Of a stretch of 64,000 nt of DNA, positions 28,122 through 36,313 are shown in pieces. The stretch is from positions 434,001 to 498,000 of the forward strand of contig JAJTJC010000035.1 of assembly GCA_021295155.1 (NCBI GenBank). The letters run 5' to 3'. The position numbers and the translations under genes were made by a program. Position 1 is the stretch's first letter. Every line of letters begins with the position of its first letter. This stretch comes from Flavobacteriaceae bacterium D16. Its GTDB lineage: Bacteria > Bacteroidota > Bacteroidia > Flavobacteriales > Flavobacteriaceae. The notes beneath the pieces are model-generated. The model had not been told where the DNA came from. It did not search any database and saw only the letters and a program-made list of their open reading frames with translations.

Positions 28122-28148
28122 CAATTGTTAGGTGTAATTTTAAATAGT

Positions 28149-28448
28149 ATGCAAAAGTGTAAAAACTGTAAACAGGAGTTTTCTTTTCGTCAGATTTATA
28201 AATCATTTTGGTTAGGGTACAGGTCAATTGAATGTGATAACTGTAGGACTACGTATGAGCATTCTTTTAGGAATAGATGGCTTGGTGGCCTAAGCGTGGG
28301 TCTTGGATTGTTATTTGGAGGTTTGGTTCAATCTTCCCTGGAGATAAGCTTCGCCTATAAAATGTTGATTAGTGTATTGGTAACAATTTTTATTATGACA
28401 CTTTTTAGTAGACTTTTTGTTTCCTATATGACATTTGAAAAGGAATAA
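28149..28448 (+). CDS. Cassette 1: small CXXC zinc-ribbon-like membrane protein
   Basis: A 99-residue protein with C4-K-N-C7 and C29-D-N-C32 forming a likely zinc ribbon, followed by two membrane segments (about 45-62 and 68-90). The layout resembles the CXXC-20-CXXC small protein family. The ATG at 28149 lies 22 bp after the cassette core; the frame is open upstream across the core and the palindrome, but that start is unlikely. Function unknown. Confidence 0.75.
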   Translation: MQKCKNCKQEFSFRQIYKSFWLGYRSIECDNCRTTYEHSFRNRWLGGLSVGLGLLFGGLVQSSLEISFAYKMLISVLVTIFIMTLFSRLFVSYMTFEKE

Positions 28449-28459
28449 AAAAGAACTAC

Positions 28460-28582
28460 ACCTAACAACGCCTATGGTTTATCGCCCCAGAGGTCTGGGA
28501 ATATTTCCTATTTTAGAGATGAATAAAACAATACGGATGGCCAGCGCACTCAGGCGCCAAACCATAGCCGGAACCGTTGTGC
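28460..28582 (+). repeat. attC-like site 1 (class A)
   Basis: 123 bp. Left core ACCTAAC is the complement of GTTAGGT at 28127; right core GTTGTGC opens cassette 2. Inner arms CCTATGGTTT and AAACCATAG pair; TATTTTAG sits in the loop. Confidence 0.9.
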
Positions 28583-28593
28583 AATATTTCTAA

Positions 28594-29106
28594 ATGAACG
28601 AAAAAAGAATTATAAAATACATTGACCTAATTTTCAAAAACATTGAGGATTATAATATGTTCAGTGTCAACAATATTGTTTTCGATCACTTAAATCCTGA
28701 AACACCAGATCAAAAAAAAGATTTTCATGAACTCATTGACCAGATTAAGTTATTTGGAAGAAACAATGATTTATTTGTGGCTAAGACAATAGATGGCTGG
28801 TGTAGACTAACAGAGAAAGGCAAAAGATTAAAAATATCGGGAAAATCATACAAGTCTTTTACTAAATCAGAAAACAATAGCAAGTGGTACAACGAGAATT
28901 GGATTGGCTATTTAATTGCATTTCTGGTCTTCTTGTTTAGTATTTACCAGTATTTGAGCAATCGAACGTTGAAAGCTGAAAATGCGAAACTTAATTCGCA
29001 GAATACAATTTACAAAGACTCTACCCAGCAATTACACAAGGAACTTGAGTATCTCATTTCAAAATACAATTCAGAGATTGTAGACAAAAAAAACTCGGTT
29101 AAATAG
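28594..29106 (+). CDS. Cassette 2: hypothetical protein with C-terminal membrane anchor and coiled coil
   Basis: A 170-residue protein without signal peptide. The first 95 residues may form a winged-helix-like fold (GWCRLTEKGKRLKISG); one membrane segment follows (about 106-122, WIGYLIAFLVFLFSIYQYL) and then a heptad-rich tail (about 125-165). Start is 18 bp after the core. No function assigned. Confidence 0.7.
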   Translation: MNEKRIIKYIDLIFKNIEDYNMFSVNNIVFDHLNPETPDQKKDFHELIDQIKLFGRNNDLFVAKTIDGWCRLTEKGKRLKISGKSYKSFTKSENNSKWYNENWIGYLIAFLVFLFSIYQYLSNRTLKAENAKLNSQNTIYKDSTQQLHKELEYLISKYNSEIVDKKNSVK

Positions 29107-29112
29107 AACATT

Positions 29113-29236
29113 GCACAACAACGCCTATGGTTTATCGCCCTCCAGGGTCTGGTTTTATTTCCTATTTTAGAGATGAATAAAATAATACGGGTGGCTAGCG
29201 CTTTGAGGCGCCAAAACATAGCCGAGACCGTTGTGT
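29113..29236 (+). repeat. attC-like site 2 (class A)
   Basis: 124 bp. Left core GCACAAC, right core GTTGTGT. The left end matches the cassette 2 start over ten bases (GTTGTGCAAT / ATTGCACAAC). Loop box TATTTTAG present. Confidence 0.9.
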
Positions 29237-29334
29237 GTAATTCTCATTGCTGGTATTCGTATTACAATAATTTGTTAATGTTCAATCATCAACAAAATTT
29301 TCTTAGTAAATTCAGATTACTTAAATAATATGAC

Positions 29335-29922
29335 ATGAAGTTATCTCGACTCCTTTTCTTACTCACTAGTTTTCTTGTATTGAGTTGTTCGGAATCCAAT
29401 AATAGAACAACATATGAAATTAAGAGTGAAAATGTCGTTTTCATTGATGACGATAAAACGACCTTTGAGCAGGGTGATTATTTATGGTTAAACATAAAAA
29501 TTCCTAGCACCCAAGTGGATGACTTAACGGGAAGGTCTTTAGATATTTTTGAGCTCACAAAAGCTAATGAAACTTTTTTTGGATTTTCGTTGTTCGCAGA
29601 GAATGGGGATGGCTTTACACCAGTAAGGTTTGAAGTAGCGGATATAGAGATACAAAAAGGCCTTCTGAATGTTATTGATTATCGTGAGCCTGCAAACACG
29701 GAGTTATTAGGAGTTGCACAATATATGAATGGAAATTATGAGATGAGAGCTGGAATTCCCCTCAATACTATTGGCAAATTCTTTTTAGCAAATACAGAAT
29801 TGGGTTCAGGCACTCAAGGCATGGCCTTTAATCCAGCCAACGGCAGTGATATTCAGATTAGTTTATCAACTAAAATTCAAAGTTCAAATTCCGAAGGAAG
29901 GTATTATCTCTCTGTCAATTAA
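29335..29922 (+). CDS. Cassette 3: hypothetical lipoprotein
   Basis: A 195-residue predicted lipoprotein: signal peptide ending FLVLSC (Cys about 18) then a beta-rich secreted domain (NVVFIDDDKTTFEQGDYLWLNIKIP...). No family recognised. The leader from the cassette core is unusually long (105 bp), so this cassette could carry its own promoter. Confidence 0.75.
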   Translation: MKLSRLLFLLTSFLVLSCSESNNRTTYEIKSENVVFIDDDKTTFEQGDYLWLNIKIPSTQVDDLTGRSLDIFELTKANETFFGFSLFAENGDGFTPVRFEVADIEIQKGLLNVIDYREPANTELLGVAQYMNGNYEMRAGIPLNTIGKFFLANTELGSGTQGMAFNPANGSDIQISLSTKIQSSNSEGRYYLSVN

Positions 29923-29943
29923 AGCCATTAGTAATAGAACTAC

Positions 29944-30070
29944 ACACAACAACGCCTATACCCCATTGCTTCGCATCGCTTGTCCTAAATTCCTATCTTA
30001 GGTTCTTATAAATCATTCCTGGTTTGGCCTGGGCTTCTAAAGCAATGGGGCATAGCCAGGACCGTTAGCT
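29944..30070 (+). repeat. attC-like site 3 (class B)
   Basis: 127 bp. Left core ACACAAC, right core GTTAGCT. Arms CCCCATTGCTT and AAGCAATGGGGCATAGCC pair; loop box TATCTTAG. Confidence 0.88.
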
Positions 30071-30080
30071 GTAATTATTA

Positions 30081-30845
30081 ATGAACATCTTCAAAGCCAT
30101 TATACTTACGGCTTTATTTATCAGCCTTGAGCTTGTCTTCTATCTCTTGATTTATCAGTTTGTAGAACCAGATTTGATTGGACGTTACGCAGTCATCATA
30201 GCACAAGGGGTCGCCTATTCCATATTGATCTTAATATTCTTTCGAGGAGAGTTAAAATGGATCAATGAGATTGAAAATTTAAAACACCTTAATTACGCAA
30301 CGATTTTCTATCTGGCAATTGTGGTGTTTGGTCTTAAACTATTTGATCGGTCATTTTTTGACTTGTCCAGAATTCTTGATTTCGGGCAAGATCTAGATTC
30401 AGGATTCTTGAGGAATTCTAATATCACATTTGCCCATGCTGTTGGCGCTCTAATATTCGCTCCAATTTTTGAAGAACTTTTCTTTAGGAAATTACTTTTC
30501 GGACAATTAAGAGAGAAATACAACTTAAATTTTTCAATATTAAGTTCAAGTATACTATTTGCCTTAATTCATCTTCCATATTTTAAAAACCTAATTCCTA
30601 GTCTCATTTTAGGCGTTATTTGTTGTATAATTTATGTTCGAACAAAGAATATTTGGTATCCAGTCATTTTACATTTTTTAAGTAATCTTTTTTGGCTCAT
30701 TCTTGTTTCAATTGGAGATCCATATAATGCGTGGATTTTAGGACTTAATTACAACATGACCTATTGGGCATTATTTGTGCTTGGTATAATTATAGTATTA
30801 ATAGGAATGAAGAGAATAACTACAGCTAACAACGGCTATGGTTAA
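30081..30845 (+). CDS. Cassette 4: CPBP family intramembrane metalloprotease
   Basis: A polytopic membrane protein of 254 residues with about eight segments. The CPBP (Abi/CAAX protease-like) motifs are present: E131-E132-x3-R136 in FEELFFRKLLF, then FALIHLPYF and HFLSNLFW with the expected His residues. Relatives process prenylated proteins or serve in bacteriocin immunity; the target is unknown. Start is 17 bp after the core. The frame's last six codons run into attC 4, so the reading frame ends inside the repeat. Confidence 0.85.
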   Translation: MNIFKAIILTALFISLELVFYLLIYQFVEPDLIGRYAVIIAQGVAYSILILIFFRGELKWINEIENLKHLNYATIFYLAIVVFGLKLFDRSFFDLSRILDFGQDLDSGFLRNSNITFAHAVGALIFAPIFEELFFRKLLFGQLREKYNLNFSILSSSILFALIHLPYFKNLIPSLILGVICCIIYVRTKNIWYPVILHFLSNLFWLILVSIGDPYNAWILGLNYNMTYWALFVLGIIIVLIGMKRITTANNGYG

Positions 30846-30947
30846 TCGCCCCCTTAGGTCTATTTTAATTTGCTATTTTAGAGATGAATAAAACAACACG
30901 GATGGCCAGCGCACTCAGGCGCCAAACCATAGCCGGAACCGTTGTGG
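30824..30947 (+). repeat. attC-like site 4 (class A)
   Basis: 124 bp. Left core AGCTAAC, right core GTTGTGG; overlaps the end of the cassette 4 gene. Loop box TATTTTAG. Confidence 0.9.
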
Positions 30948-30959
30948 TTAATTTAAAAA

Positions 30960-31466
30960 ATGCGTTTACTCAAAATCTCAATTTTATCTCTCCTATGCTA
31001 CTCCTGTTCCTTACAGAGATATGCGAGAGAACTGAGTGTCTATCAAAGGGAAATATTAAATTCTGTGGTTAGCGAAGCAGTTTATCACAAAACGTTAATT
31101 TCCGAATTTGATAAACCGATATCCAATTATGTTGAAACCAACTTCTTAGAATTCGACTTATGCAGCAGTGAAGAATTTAGAGCAAAAAAAATTCAACTTT
31201 CAGAGGATGAAATAAAATTTATTAAAAGGCGGTTTGACAGTCAGAAAATTATCAATCTTAATCGGTTAAATCCTAAACTGGGTAATCGAGCCGCTCAGAA
31301 AAGAGAAAGATTTAAAACTGTAAGCATATCACTTCCGGTAATCTTTAGAGGAGATTCATTAGGTCTATACTATATTTCAGGAACCTATGGAGGTGAGTTT
31401 GGTTTACTCCAAAAGAATATCAATTCCTGGGAAAAAGTATGCTCAAGTTTAGTGTGGATTGAATAA
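30960..31466 (+). CDS. Cassette 5: hypothetical lipoprotein
   Basis: A 168-residue protein with a short signal peptide and lipobox LLCYSC (Cys about 16). The mature part is charged and mainly helical, followed by a strand-rich end (VSISLPVIFRGDSLGLYYISGTYGGEFGLL). No family recognised. Start is 19 bp after the core. Confidence 0.75.
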   Translation: MRLLKISILSLLCYSCSLQRYARELSVYQREILNSVVSEAVYHKTLISEFDKPISNYVETNFLEFDLCSSEEFRAKKIQLSEDEIKFIKRRFDSQKIINLNRLNPKLGNRAAQKRERFKTVSISLPVIFRGDSLGLYYISGTYGGEFGLLQKNINSWEKVCSSLVWIE

Positions 31467-31471
31467 ACTAA

Positions 31472-31595
31472 CCACAACAACGCCTATGGTTTATCGCCCT
31501 CCAGGGTCTGGGAATATTTGCTATTTTAGAGATAAATAAAACAATATCGGTGGCTAGCGCCTTCAGGCGCCAAACCATAGCCGGAACCGTTAGCT
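31472..31595 (+). repeat. attC-like site 5 (class A)
   Basis: 124 bp. Left core CCACAAC, right core GTTAGCT. Cassette 5 ends pair over ten bases. Loop box TATTTTAG. Confidence 0.9.
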
Positions 31596-31611
31596 GTAAT
31601 TATAAATATTA

Positions 31612-32025
31612 ATGATTTCTAATCAAAAGAAAACTAAAATTCTAAGCTATCGAAGTATAATATTTTACTCGTTATTCTTTTTTTTAATTGGTTATTTTTT
31701 GAATAGTTGGTTCAGACCTTATGTATTTTCTAATGGCATTAAGGATTATGGCTTAGCAGATATTGGAAATAATATTTCTTTTGTTCCAGGGGTTTATTTT
31801 CTATTAAGATTATTTCGTCAAAAGTTTATGTTTGGAATAATAAAAGACATCTTTTTCTTAACTGGGGTATTAATATTAATTGAATTATTATCTGCATTTG
31901 TAAACGGTATAGGCACTTTTGATTTTAAAGATATTGTAGGCTTAATTATTGGAGCAGGAATAAATTATGGTATTATGAAAAACAAGAAGATAATTCTCCA
32001 AACAGAAGTTGAACAACAGAATTAA
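31612..32025 (+). CDS. Cassette 6: small membrane protein, possibly VanZ-like
   Basis: A 137-residue protein with four hydrophobic segments. The arrangement of YGLADIGNNISFVPGVYF and a late GTFDFKDIVGLIIGAGINYG recalls VanZ-like proteins (conserved Asp followed by Gly-rich segment), a family first linked to teicoplanin resistance but of wide, unclear role. Start is 23 bp after the core. Confidence 0.6.
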   Translation: MISNQKKTKILSYRSIIFYSLFFFLIGYFLNSWFRPYVFSNGIKDYGLADIGNNISFVPGVYFLLRLFRQKFMFGIIKDIFFLTGVLILIELLSAFVNGIGTFDFKDIVGLIIGAGINYGIMKNKKIILQTEVEQQN

Positions 32026-32040
32026 AATCATTAGAACTAC

Positions 32041-32167
32041 AGCTAACAACGGCTATGGTTTATCGCCCCCCAACTTCAGGTTTTTATTTCCTATTTTAGA
32101 GACAAACAAAAACAAAACCGGATGGCTAGGGCACTCAGGCGCCAAACCATAGCCGGAACCGTTGTAC
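32041..32167 (+). repeat. attC-like site 6 (class A)
   Basis: 127 bp. Left core AGCTAAC, right core GTTGTAC. Three extra bases in the loop relative to most class A copies. Confidence 0.9.
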
Positions 32168-32181
32168 GTAATTTATAAATC

Positions 32182-32460
32182 ATGAGCCACAAACGGATAA
32201 CAATAGTAGTTTTTCTGCTTTTTGTAATTGAGTTTGCATTGATGGCCCTATGGTTTTATCTAGTTCGCCCTGAATCGCAATCCGGTATGGATATAATCAT
32301 GGTTGTACCCATATTATTTGTAATCAATCTCATCATAGGTCTAATATTCTATTTCATAAAGAAACCCATCGGGATTATATTTTTAGGAAATTCAATTTTC
32401 TGCCCGTTACTCTTTTTTGCTATTTGGATTATGTGGTTCACTTACTGGTCCGCATATTAG
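32182..32460 (+). CDS. Cassette 7: small membrane protein
   Basis: A 92-residue protein made almost wholly of three membrane segments with short loops (PESQSGMD between the first two). No family recognised. Start is 21 bp after the core. Confidence 0.6.
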   Translation: MSHKRITIVVFLLFVIEFALMALWFYLVRPESQSGMDIIMVVPILFVINLIIGLIFYFIKKPIGIIFLGNSIFCPLLFFAIWIMWFTYWSAY

Positions 32461-32494
32461 CCCATAATACCTTTAGGGAATCATATTAAACTAC

Positions 32495-32618
32495 GTACAA
32501 CAACGCCTATGGTTTATCGCCCTCCAGGGTCTGGGAATATTTGCTATTTTAGGGTATAACAAAACAACACGGGTGGCTAGCGCTTCCAGGCGCCAAACCA
32601 TAGCCGGAACCGTTGGCA
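32495..32618 (+). repeat. attC-like site 7 (class A)
   Basis: 124 bp. Left core GTACAAC, right core GTTGGCA. Loop box TATTTTAG. Confidence 0.9.
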
Positions 32619-32652
32619 TTAATTGAAACCTATGTTCAACTTCAGCTAAATT

Positions 32653-32835
32653 ATGTTTCAAAGAAATCTCTCCCCTATTCTAATTGCTATTGCAATGGTT
32701 CTTACCATATTGAATTATGATTTTTCCACAGAGTTTAATAGTAGAAAGTTTTGGATTTTCATATTTGCCATGCTAGTCCTTGCCGCAGCTATAATTTTGA
32801 TTTTTAAAAATGAGAATACCAATAGGAAGCAGTAG
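32653..32835 (+). CDS. Cassette 8: very small membrane protein
   Basis: A 60-residue protein with two membrane segments (about 7-22 and 33-50) and a charged tail ending RKQ. No family recognised. Start is 41 bp after the core; the rest of the cassette has no competing frame. Confidence 0.55.
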   Translation: MFQRNLSPILIAIAMVLTILNYDFSTEFNSRKFWIFIFAMLVLAAAIILIFKNENTNRKQ

Positions 32836-32863
32836 TGAAAAAATTAAATTGGATATAAACTAA

Positions 32864-32987
32864 TGCCAACAACGCCTATGGTTTATCGCCCTCCAGGGTC
32901 TGGGAATATTTCCTATTTTAGAGATGAATAAAACAATACGGGTGGTTTGCGCACTCAGGCGCCAAACCATAACCGGAACCGTTCTAA
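32864..32987 (+). repeat. attC-like site 8 (class A)
   Basis: 124 bp. Left core TGCCAAC, right core GTTCTAA. The right core departs from the classical GTTRRRY, yet the far end of cassette 9 (TTAGAAC) follows the change exactly. Confidence 0.88.
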
Positions 32988-32993
32988 GCAATT

Positions 32994-33470
32994 TTGGAAA
33001 ATCAACCAATTATAACAATCAAACAAAACCTGCTATATCCAATAGGAGTAATAATCTTTTCGATTTTTCTAACCTCAGGGCTCTTTTATTTTACTGAACT
33101 ATTTGGGCATCCACCGCCTGCTTGGAAAACTATGATAATAGTTATCGTGGCAGTCGTATTAACACTGCACATAGCTAGACGGATTTTTTCTTGGGAATTT
33201 GCTTTTTACAAAGATGTACTTAGCATATCCAGACCTTTTCGAATACTTAAAAGGCACAAAACGGATATAAAATTGACCGAGATTGTCAAAATACATCTTC
33301 AATTTGGATTTCGAATCGATTGTACTCTAAATATTTATACCAAGAACGGAAAAAAGTATACCGCCTTCTTTGATCAAAAAAAATCCATACTGCTAGATTT
33401 GAACAATTTCTGCTGGGAAAAAGGAATTGAATTTAGTTCACGTGAGAGTGGAGGGAAGTGGAGTTTTTGA
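32994..33470 (+). CDS. Cassette 9: membrane protein with PH-like domain
   Basis: A 158-residue protein: two membrane segments (about 15-35 and 45-62), then a compact beta domain (FAFYKDVLSISRPFRILKRHKTDIKLTEIVKIHLQF) like bacterial PH-type domains. Start is TTG at 32994, only 13 bp after the core; no ATG precedes the first membrane segment. Function unknown. Confidence 0.6.
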   Translation: MENQPIITIKQNLLYPIGVIIFSIFLTSGLFYFTELFGHPPPAWKTMIIVIVAVVLTLHIARRIFSWEFAFYKDVLSISRPFRILKRHKTDIKLTEIVKIHLQFGFRIDCTLNIYTKNGKKYTAFFDQKKSILLDLNNFCWEKGIEFSSRESGGKWSF

Positions 33471-33475
33471 ACTGC

Positions 33476-33598
33476 TTAGAACAACGCCTATGGTTTATCG
33501 CCGGCTAGGGTCTGGGAAAATTTCTATTTTAGAGATAAATAAAACAATATCGGTGGCTAGCGCTTTAAGACGCCAAACCATAGCCGAGGCCGTTACCC
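33476..33598 (+). repeat. attC-like site 9 (class A)
   Basis: 123 bp. Left core TTAGAAC, right core GTTACCC. The loop keeps a CTATTTTAGAG box. Confidence 0.9.
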
Positions 33599-33603
33599 AA
33601 CAT

Positions 33604-34011
33604 TTGGAAATATTTAATAAAAAAGTACACTTCTCCTTCCTATTGTTTCTCTTGTCAATGGTCTTGCCCATATTTATTAACGCATGGTCATTACTTGGAT
33701 TCATGGGATTTCTTTTGGGTTGGATAGGTTTAATAAGCGGCAAATTATTAATTGGCTTACCGTGGATATCTAATATTCTGTATTTGGTGAGTTTACTGGC
33801 TACTCGTATAAAATTGAAGAACAGGATTAAAATATCCAGTATCGCAATAATTTTTGGTCTCCTAGCAATAGGTATTCGAGAAATCCCTGAAAATGAGGGC
33901 GGTAATACAATGACTGTTTACGTAGGTTTGGGATGGTTAGTTTGGATGGCCAGTTTTATTTATCTATTGAAGGACCAAGTCAAAGAATACAAGGAATTAA
34001 ACGTTGGGTAA
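33604..34011 (+). CDS. Cassette 10: membrane protein
   Basis: A 135-residue protein with four hydrophobic segments, no family recognised. The frame is open back through attC 9, but translation should begin inside the cassette; the first candidate is TTG at 33604, 12 bp after the core. The stop codon TAA lies inside the left core of attC 10 (GGGTAAC), so gene and repeat overlap. Confidence 0.6.
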   Translation: MEIFNKKVHFSFLLFLLSMVLPIFINAWSLLGFMGFLLGWIGLISGKLLIGLPWISNILYLVSLLATRIKLKNRIKISSIAIIFGLLAIGIREIPENEGGNTMTVYVGLGWLVWMASFIYLLKDQVKEYKELNVG

Positions 34012-34133
34012 CAACGCCTATAGCCCATTGCTTCTTAAGGGTAGTCTTTATTTCCTATCTTAGGTTTTTATAAATCATTCCTGGTTTGGCCTGGGCTTTT
34101 AAAGCAACGGGGCATAGCCAGGGCCGGTTGGCA
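34006..34133 (+). repeat. attC-like site 10 (class B)
   Basis: 128 bp. Left core GGGTAAC, right core GTTGGCA. Arms CCTATAGCCCATTGCTT and AAGCAACGGGGCATAG; loop box TATCTTAG. Confidence 0.88.
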
Positions 34134-34138
34134 CACAT

Positions 34139-34624
34139 ATGAAAAACCCGATTCAAGATTGGATTGACTCTAACAACGAGGTGACGGACATTCTAAACAA
34201 AATAGAGAATTCGGAACTTTCTCCTCATGACCAAGCCGAACTTGCGATGGACAAACTTTGCGCGTTGTTGGACTTGCCAAAAATGCCAGAAGATACAACA
34301 CGGTATGAAGATTTCTATGAAAAAAATGGAATAGAAGAATGTCGCTCCGTCTTTGTGGAAAATGCACTACTCAAATATTTTCACCCCAATGAAGATCCAC
34401 GAAGTTTAATAATAACTGCTATCTACAATGTAAACAATATGATTGGCGTGGACTTGGACGAAGTTGTAATTAAAGAATTTGGGGAAAAATTCACTGGGGA
34501 TTGTATTATTGGATATAGAGGTAATGGAATTGATGGAGAAGTTGTCTTTCCGCAAAAAGAAGGGAAAAACTGGGTTGATTTAGGGTGCATAGCAGCCAAT
34601 AAGATTATAAGTCTGGATAATTAA
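34139..34624 (+). CDS. Cassette 11: acidic cytoplasmic hypothetical protein
   Basis: A 161-residue acidic, soluble protein without signal peptide or membrane segment, one of the few cytoplasmic cassette products. N-terminal half is helical (DWIDSNNEVTDILNKIENSELSPHDQAELAMDKL), C-terminal half mixed. No family recognised. Start is 12 bp after the core. Confidence 0.7.
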   Translation: MKNPIQDWIDSNNEVTDILNKIENSELSPHDQAELAMDKLCALLDLPKMPEDTTRYEDFYEKNGIEECRSVFVENALLKYFHPNEDPRSLIITAIYNVNNMIGVDLDEVVIKEFGEKFTGDCIIGYRGNGIDGEVVFPQKEGKNWVDLGCIAANKIISLDN

Positions 34625-34631
34625 ATACGTG

Positions 34632-34758
34632 TGCCAACAACGCCTATACCCCATTGCTTCCCAAGGCTTGTTCTAATTTCCTATCTTAGGTACTTATAAA
34701 TGATTCCTGGTTTGGTCTGGGCTTTTAAAGCAACGGGGCATAGCCAGGGCCGTTGTGC
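34632..34758 (+). repeat. attC-like site 11 (class B)
   Basis: 127 bp. Left core TGCCAAC, right core GTTGTGC. Nearly identical to sites 3 and 10. Loop box TATCTTAG. Confidence 0.88.
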
Positions 34759-34782
34759 TTCATTAAAATCAACCATTAACCA

Positions 34783-35508
34783 ATGGCAAAAATCTTTAGA
34801 AAAATAAGACAAAATATGATTAGGGATAAAAAGGTCATTAATTATCTTCTTTATGCTATTGGAGAGATTATACTTGTAGTTATTGGAATTTTAATTGCAC
34901 TTAGTATTAATAACTCGAATGAATTAAAAAAAACCCGAGATGCCGAAAAAGTCTATCTAAAAGAAATTAAGAGTGATTTAATTCAAGATACATTATTGTT
35001 GTCTCAAGTCATTCAAGATCATAAATGGCGAATTGCTCAATTAATGTCTCAAGACTCTACTATTGACTTTATATTCGAAGAAATTATTGGTGAGCTTCCT
35101 GAAGTAGCAGGAGTATCTGAATTAGAATATATTTTCTTTACAGATAGAAAATTTAGGCCAAAAATTGGAACTTATAATTCAATGATATCTGAGGGAAAAT
35201 CAAATATTATAAGCAATCGTGAGCTTTTTAATAATATTCAAAATATCTATGAATTGGAAGCCCAAAATATCATAAGTATCGGAGATGATGTATTGGATCG
35301 TTCTAATGAATTAAGAAATAAATATGCTTATGAAATTAAATATGGTGATTTTGGCTCACCTATAAAAATTACTAACAAACGAATATTAGCTGATATTTAT
35401 ATTTCATCAAGACAACTTAATTATTATACAAGGCAATCAGTTTTATTAAAAAAGAGAGTTTCAGAGTTAATCGAGCTCATAGATACTGAATACCAATTAT
35501 TAGAATAA
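34783..35508 (+). CDS. Cassette 12, first gene: DUF6090-like membrane protein
   Basis: A 241-residue protein with the DUF6090 pattern: basic start MAKIFRKIRQNM, one membrane segment (LLYAIGEIILVVIGILIALSINN, about 23-46), then a long helical soluble domain. A paralogue (62717-63484) outside the array shares the same start and segment. Function unknown; the family is common in Flavobacteriia. This is the first of two genes in one cassette. Confidence 0.82.
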   Translation: MAKIFRKIRQNMIRDKKVINYLLYAIGEIILVVIGILIALSINNSNELKKTRDAEKVYLKEIKSDLIQDTLLLSQVIQDHKWRIAQLMSQDSTIDFIFEEIIGELPEVAGVSELEYIFFTDRKFRPKIGTYNSMISEGKSNIISNRELFNNIQNIYELEAQNIISIGDDVLDRSNELRNKYAYEIKYGDFGSPIKITNKRILADIYISSRQLNYYTRQSVLLKKRVSELIELIDTEYQLLE

Positions 35509-35510
35509 AC

Positions 35511-35562
35511 TAGGCCTATGATATTTGTAACAAATTTCAATCTAACACGCCATATAGGTCTA
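35511..35562. repeat. Short imperfect hairpin between the two genes of cassette 12
   Basis: TAGGCCTATG and CATATAGGTCTA can pair around ATTTG-CAAAT. It resembles the inner arms of an attC (CCTAT / ATAGG) but has no core pair, so it may be the relic of an attC or a weak terminator. Confidence 0.4.
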
Positions 35563-35572
35563 AAGAAATAAA

Positions 35573-36166
35573 ATGAAAAATCCAATTCTAATATTATTTG
35601 CATTAGTATTACTTAGTGCCTGTAATGACTCAACTAAGTCTGGCACTACCAACCAAGCAACTCTAACAGATTATCAGCTTGGCGAGAAATGGGTTTGGAA
35701 ATATAAAGGTGTGACTACTGAAGGAGAAGTACGCTCAGGTGGAACGGACACAAGAGAAATAGTAAGTATTGACGGAGTCTTAGGTATGACTATTGGTAAG
35801 GATACTATTCCTGTAACTGACATTGTTAAACCAGATGTAAGCGAGACACCGAAGTACGACTGGCCTCTTGAAGTGGGTAAAACATGGAAATATGAAAACA
35901 GTTGGACGAGTCAAGATGGAACTACTGGAAACCAAAGTCAGAATGCCAAAGTATTGTCGTACAAAGAAGAAACAGTAGAAGCGGGAACATTTATGGCCTA
36001 CACAATAAAATACACAGGAAAAACTACTAATTCTAGAGGATATAACGCAAATGAAACAGAAGTTTGGTTATATGCACCTGCTGTAAAAAATTTCATAAAA
36101 CTCACTCAAAATCAAGGTGATTTTCACTACGTAGAGGAGTTAATCGAATATTCAAAACCAAAATAA
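35573..36166 (+). CDS. Cassette 12, second gene: hypothetical lipoprotein
   Basis: A 197-residue lipoprotein: signal peptide with lipobox LLSAC (Cys about 16), then a beta-rich domain with repeated WKYK/WKYENSW strands (TDYQLGEKWVWKYKGVTTEGEV; PLEVGKTWKYENSW). No family recognised. It sits 64 bp after the DUF6090 gene, making this the only clear two-gene cassette. Confidence 0.75.
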   Translation: MKNPILILFALVLLSACNDSTKSGTTNQATLTDYQLGEKWVWKYKGVTTEGEVRSGGTDTREIVSIDGVLGMTIGKDTIPVTDIVKPDVSETPKYDWPLEVGKTWKYENSWTSQDGTTGNQSQNAKVLSYKEETVEAGTFMAYTIKYTGKTTNSRGYNANETEVWLYAPAVKNFIKLTQNQGDFHYVEELIEYSKPK

Positions 36167-36175
36167 ATAAACGAA

Positions 36176-36307
36176 GCACAACAATGGCTATAAGTAATGG
36201 CGCCGTTCTCGCCTACTTTGGAAATTCCTGCCGAATTTCCAACTTGGTGTGTACTTGCAAAGTTCACTGCTAAACCGCGCAACTACTCATAGCCGAGACC
36301 GTTGGCA
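36176..36307 (+). repeat. attC-like site 12 (class C)
   Basis: 132 bp. Left core GCACAAC pairs with GTTGTGC at 34752, so both genes lie in one cassette. Right core GTTGGCA. Arms GGCTATAAGTA and TACTCATAGCC; loop has CGCCTACTTTGG. Confidence 0.87.
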
Positions 36308-36313
36308 CCAATT

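Noticed and set aside
33427-34011. A gene starting at 33427
   Set aside because: The first 59 codons overlap the preceding gene and attC 9; translation should start inside cassette 10 at 33604.
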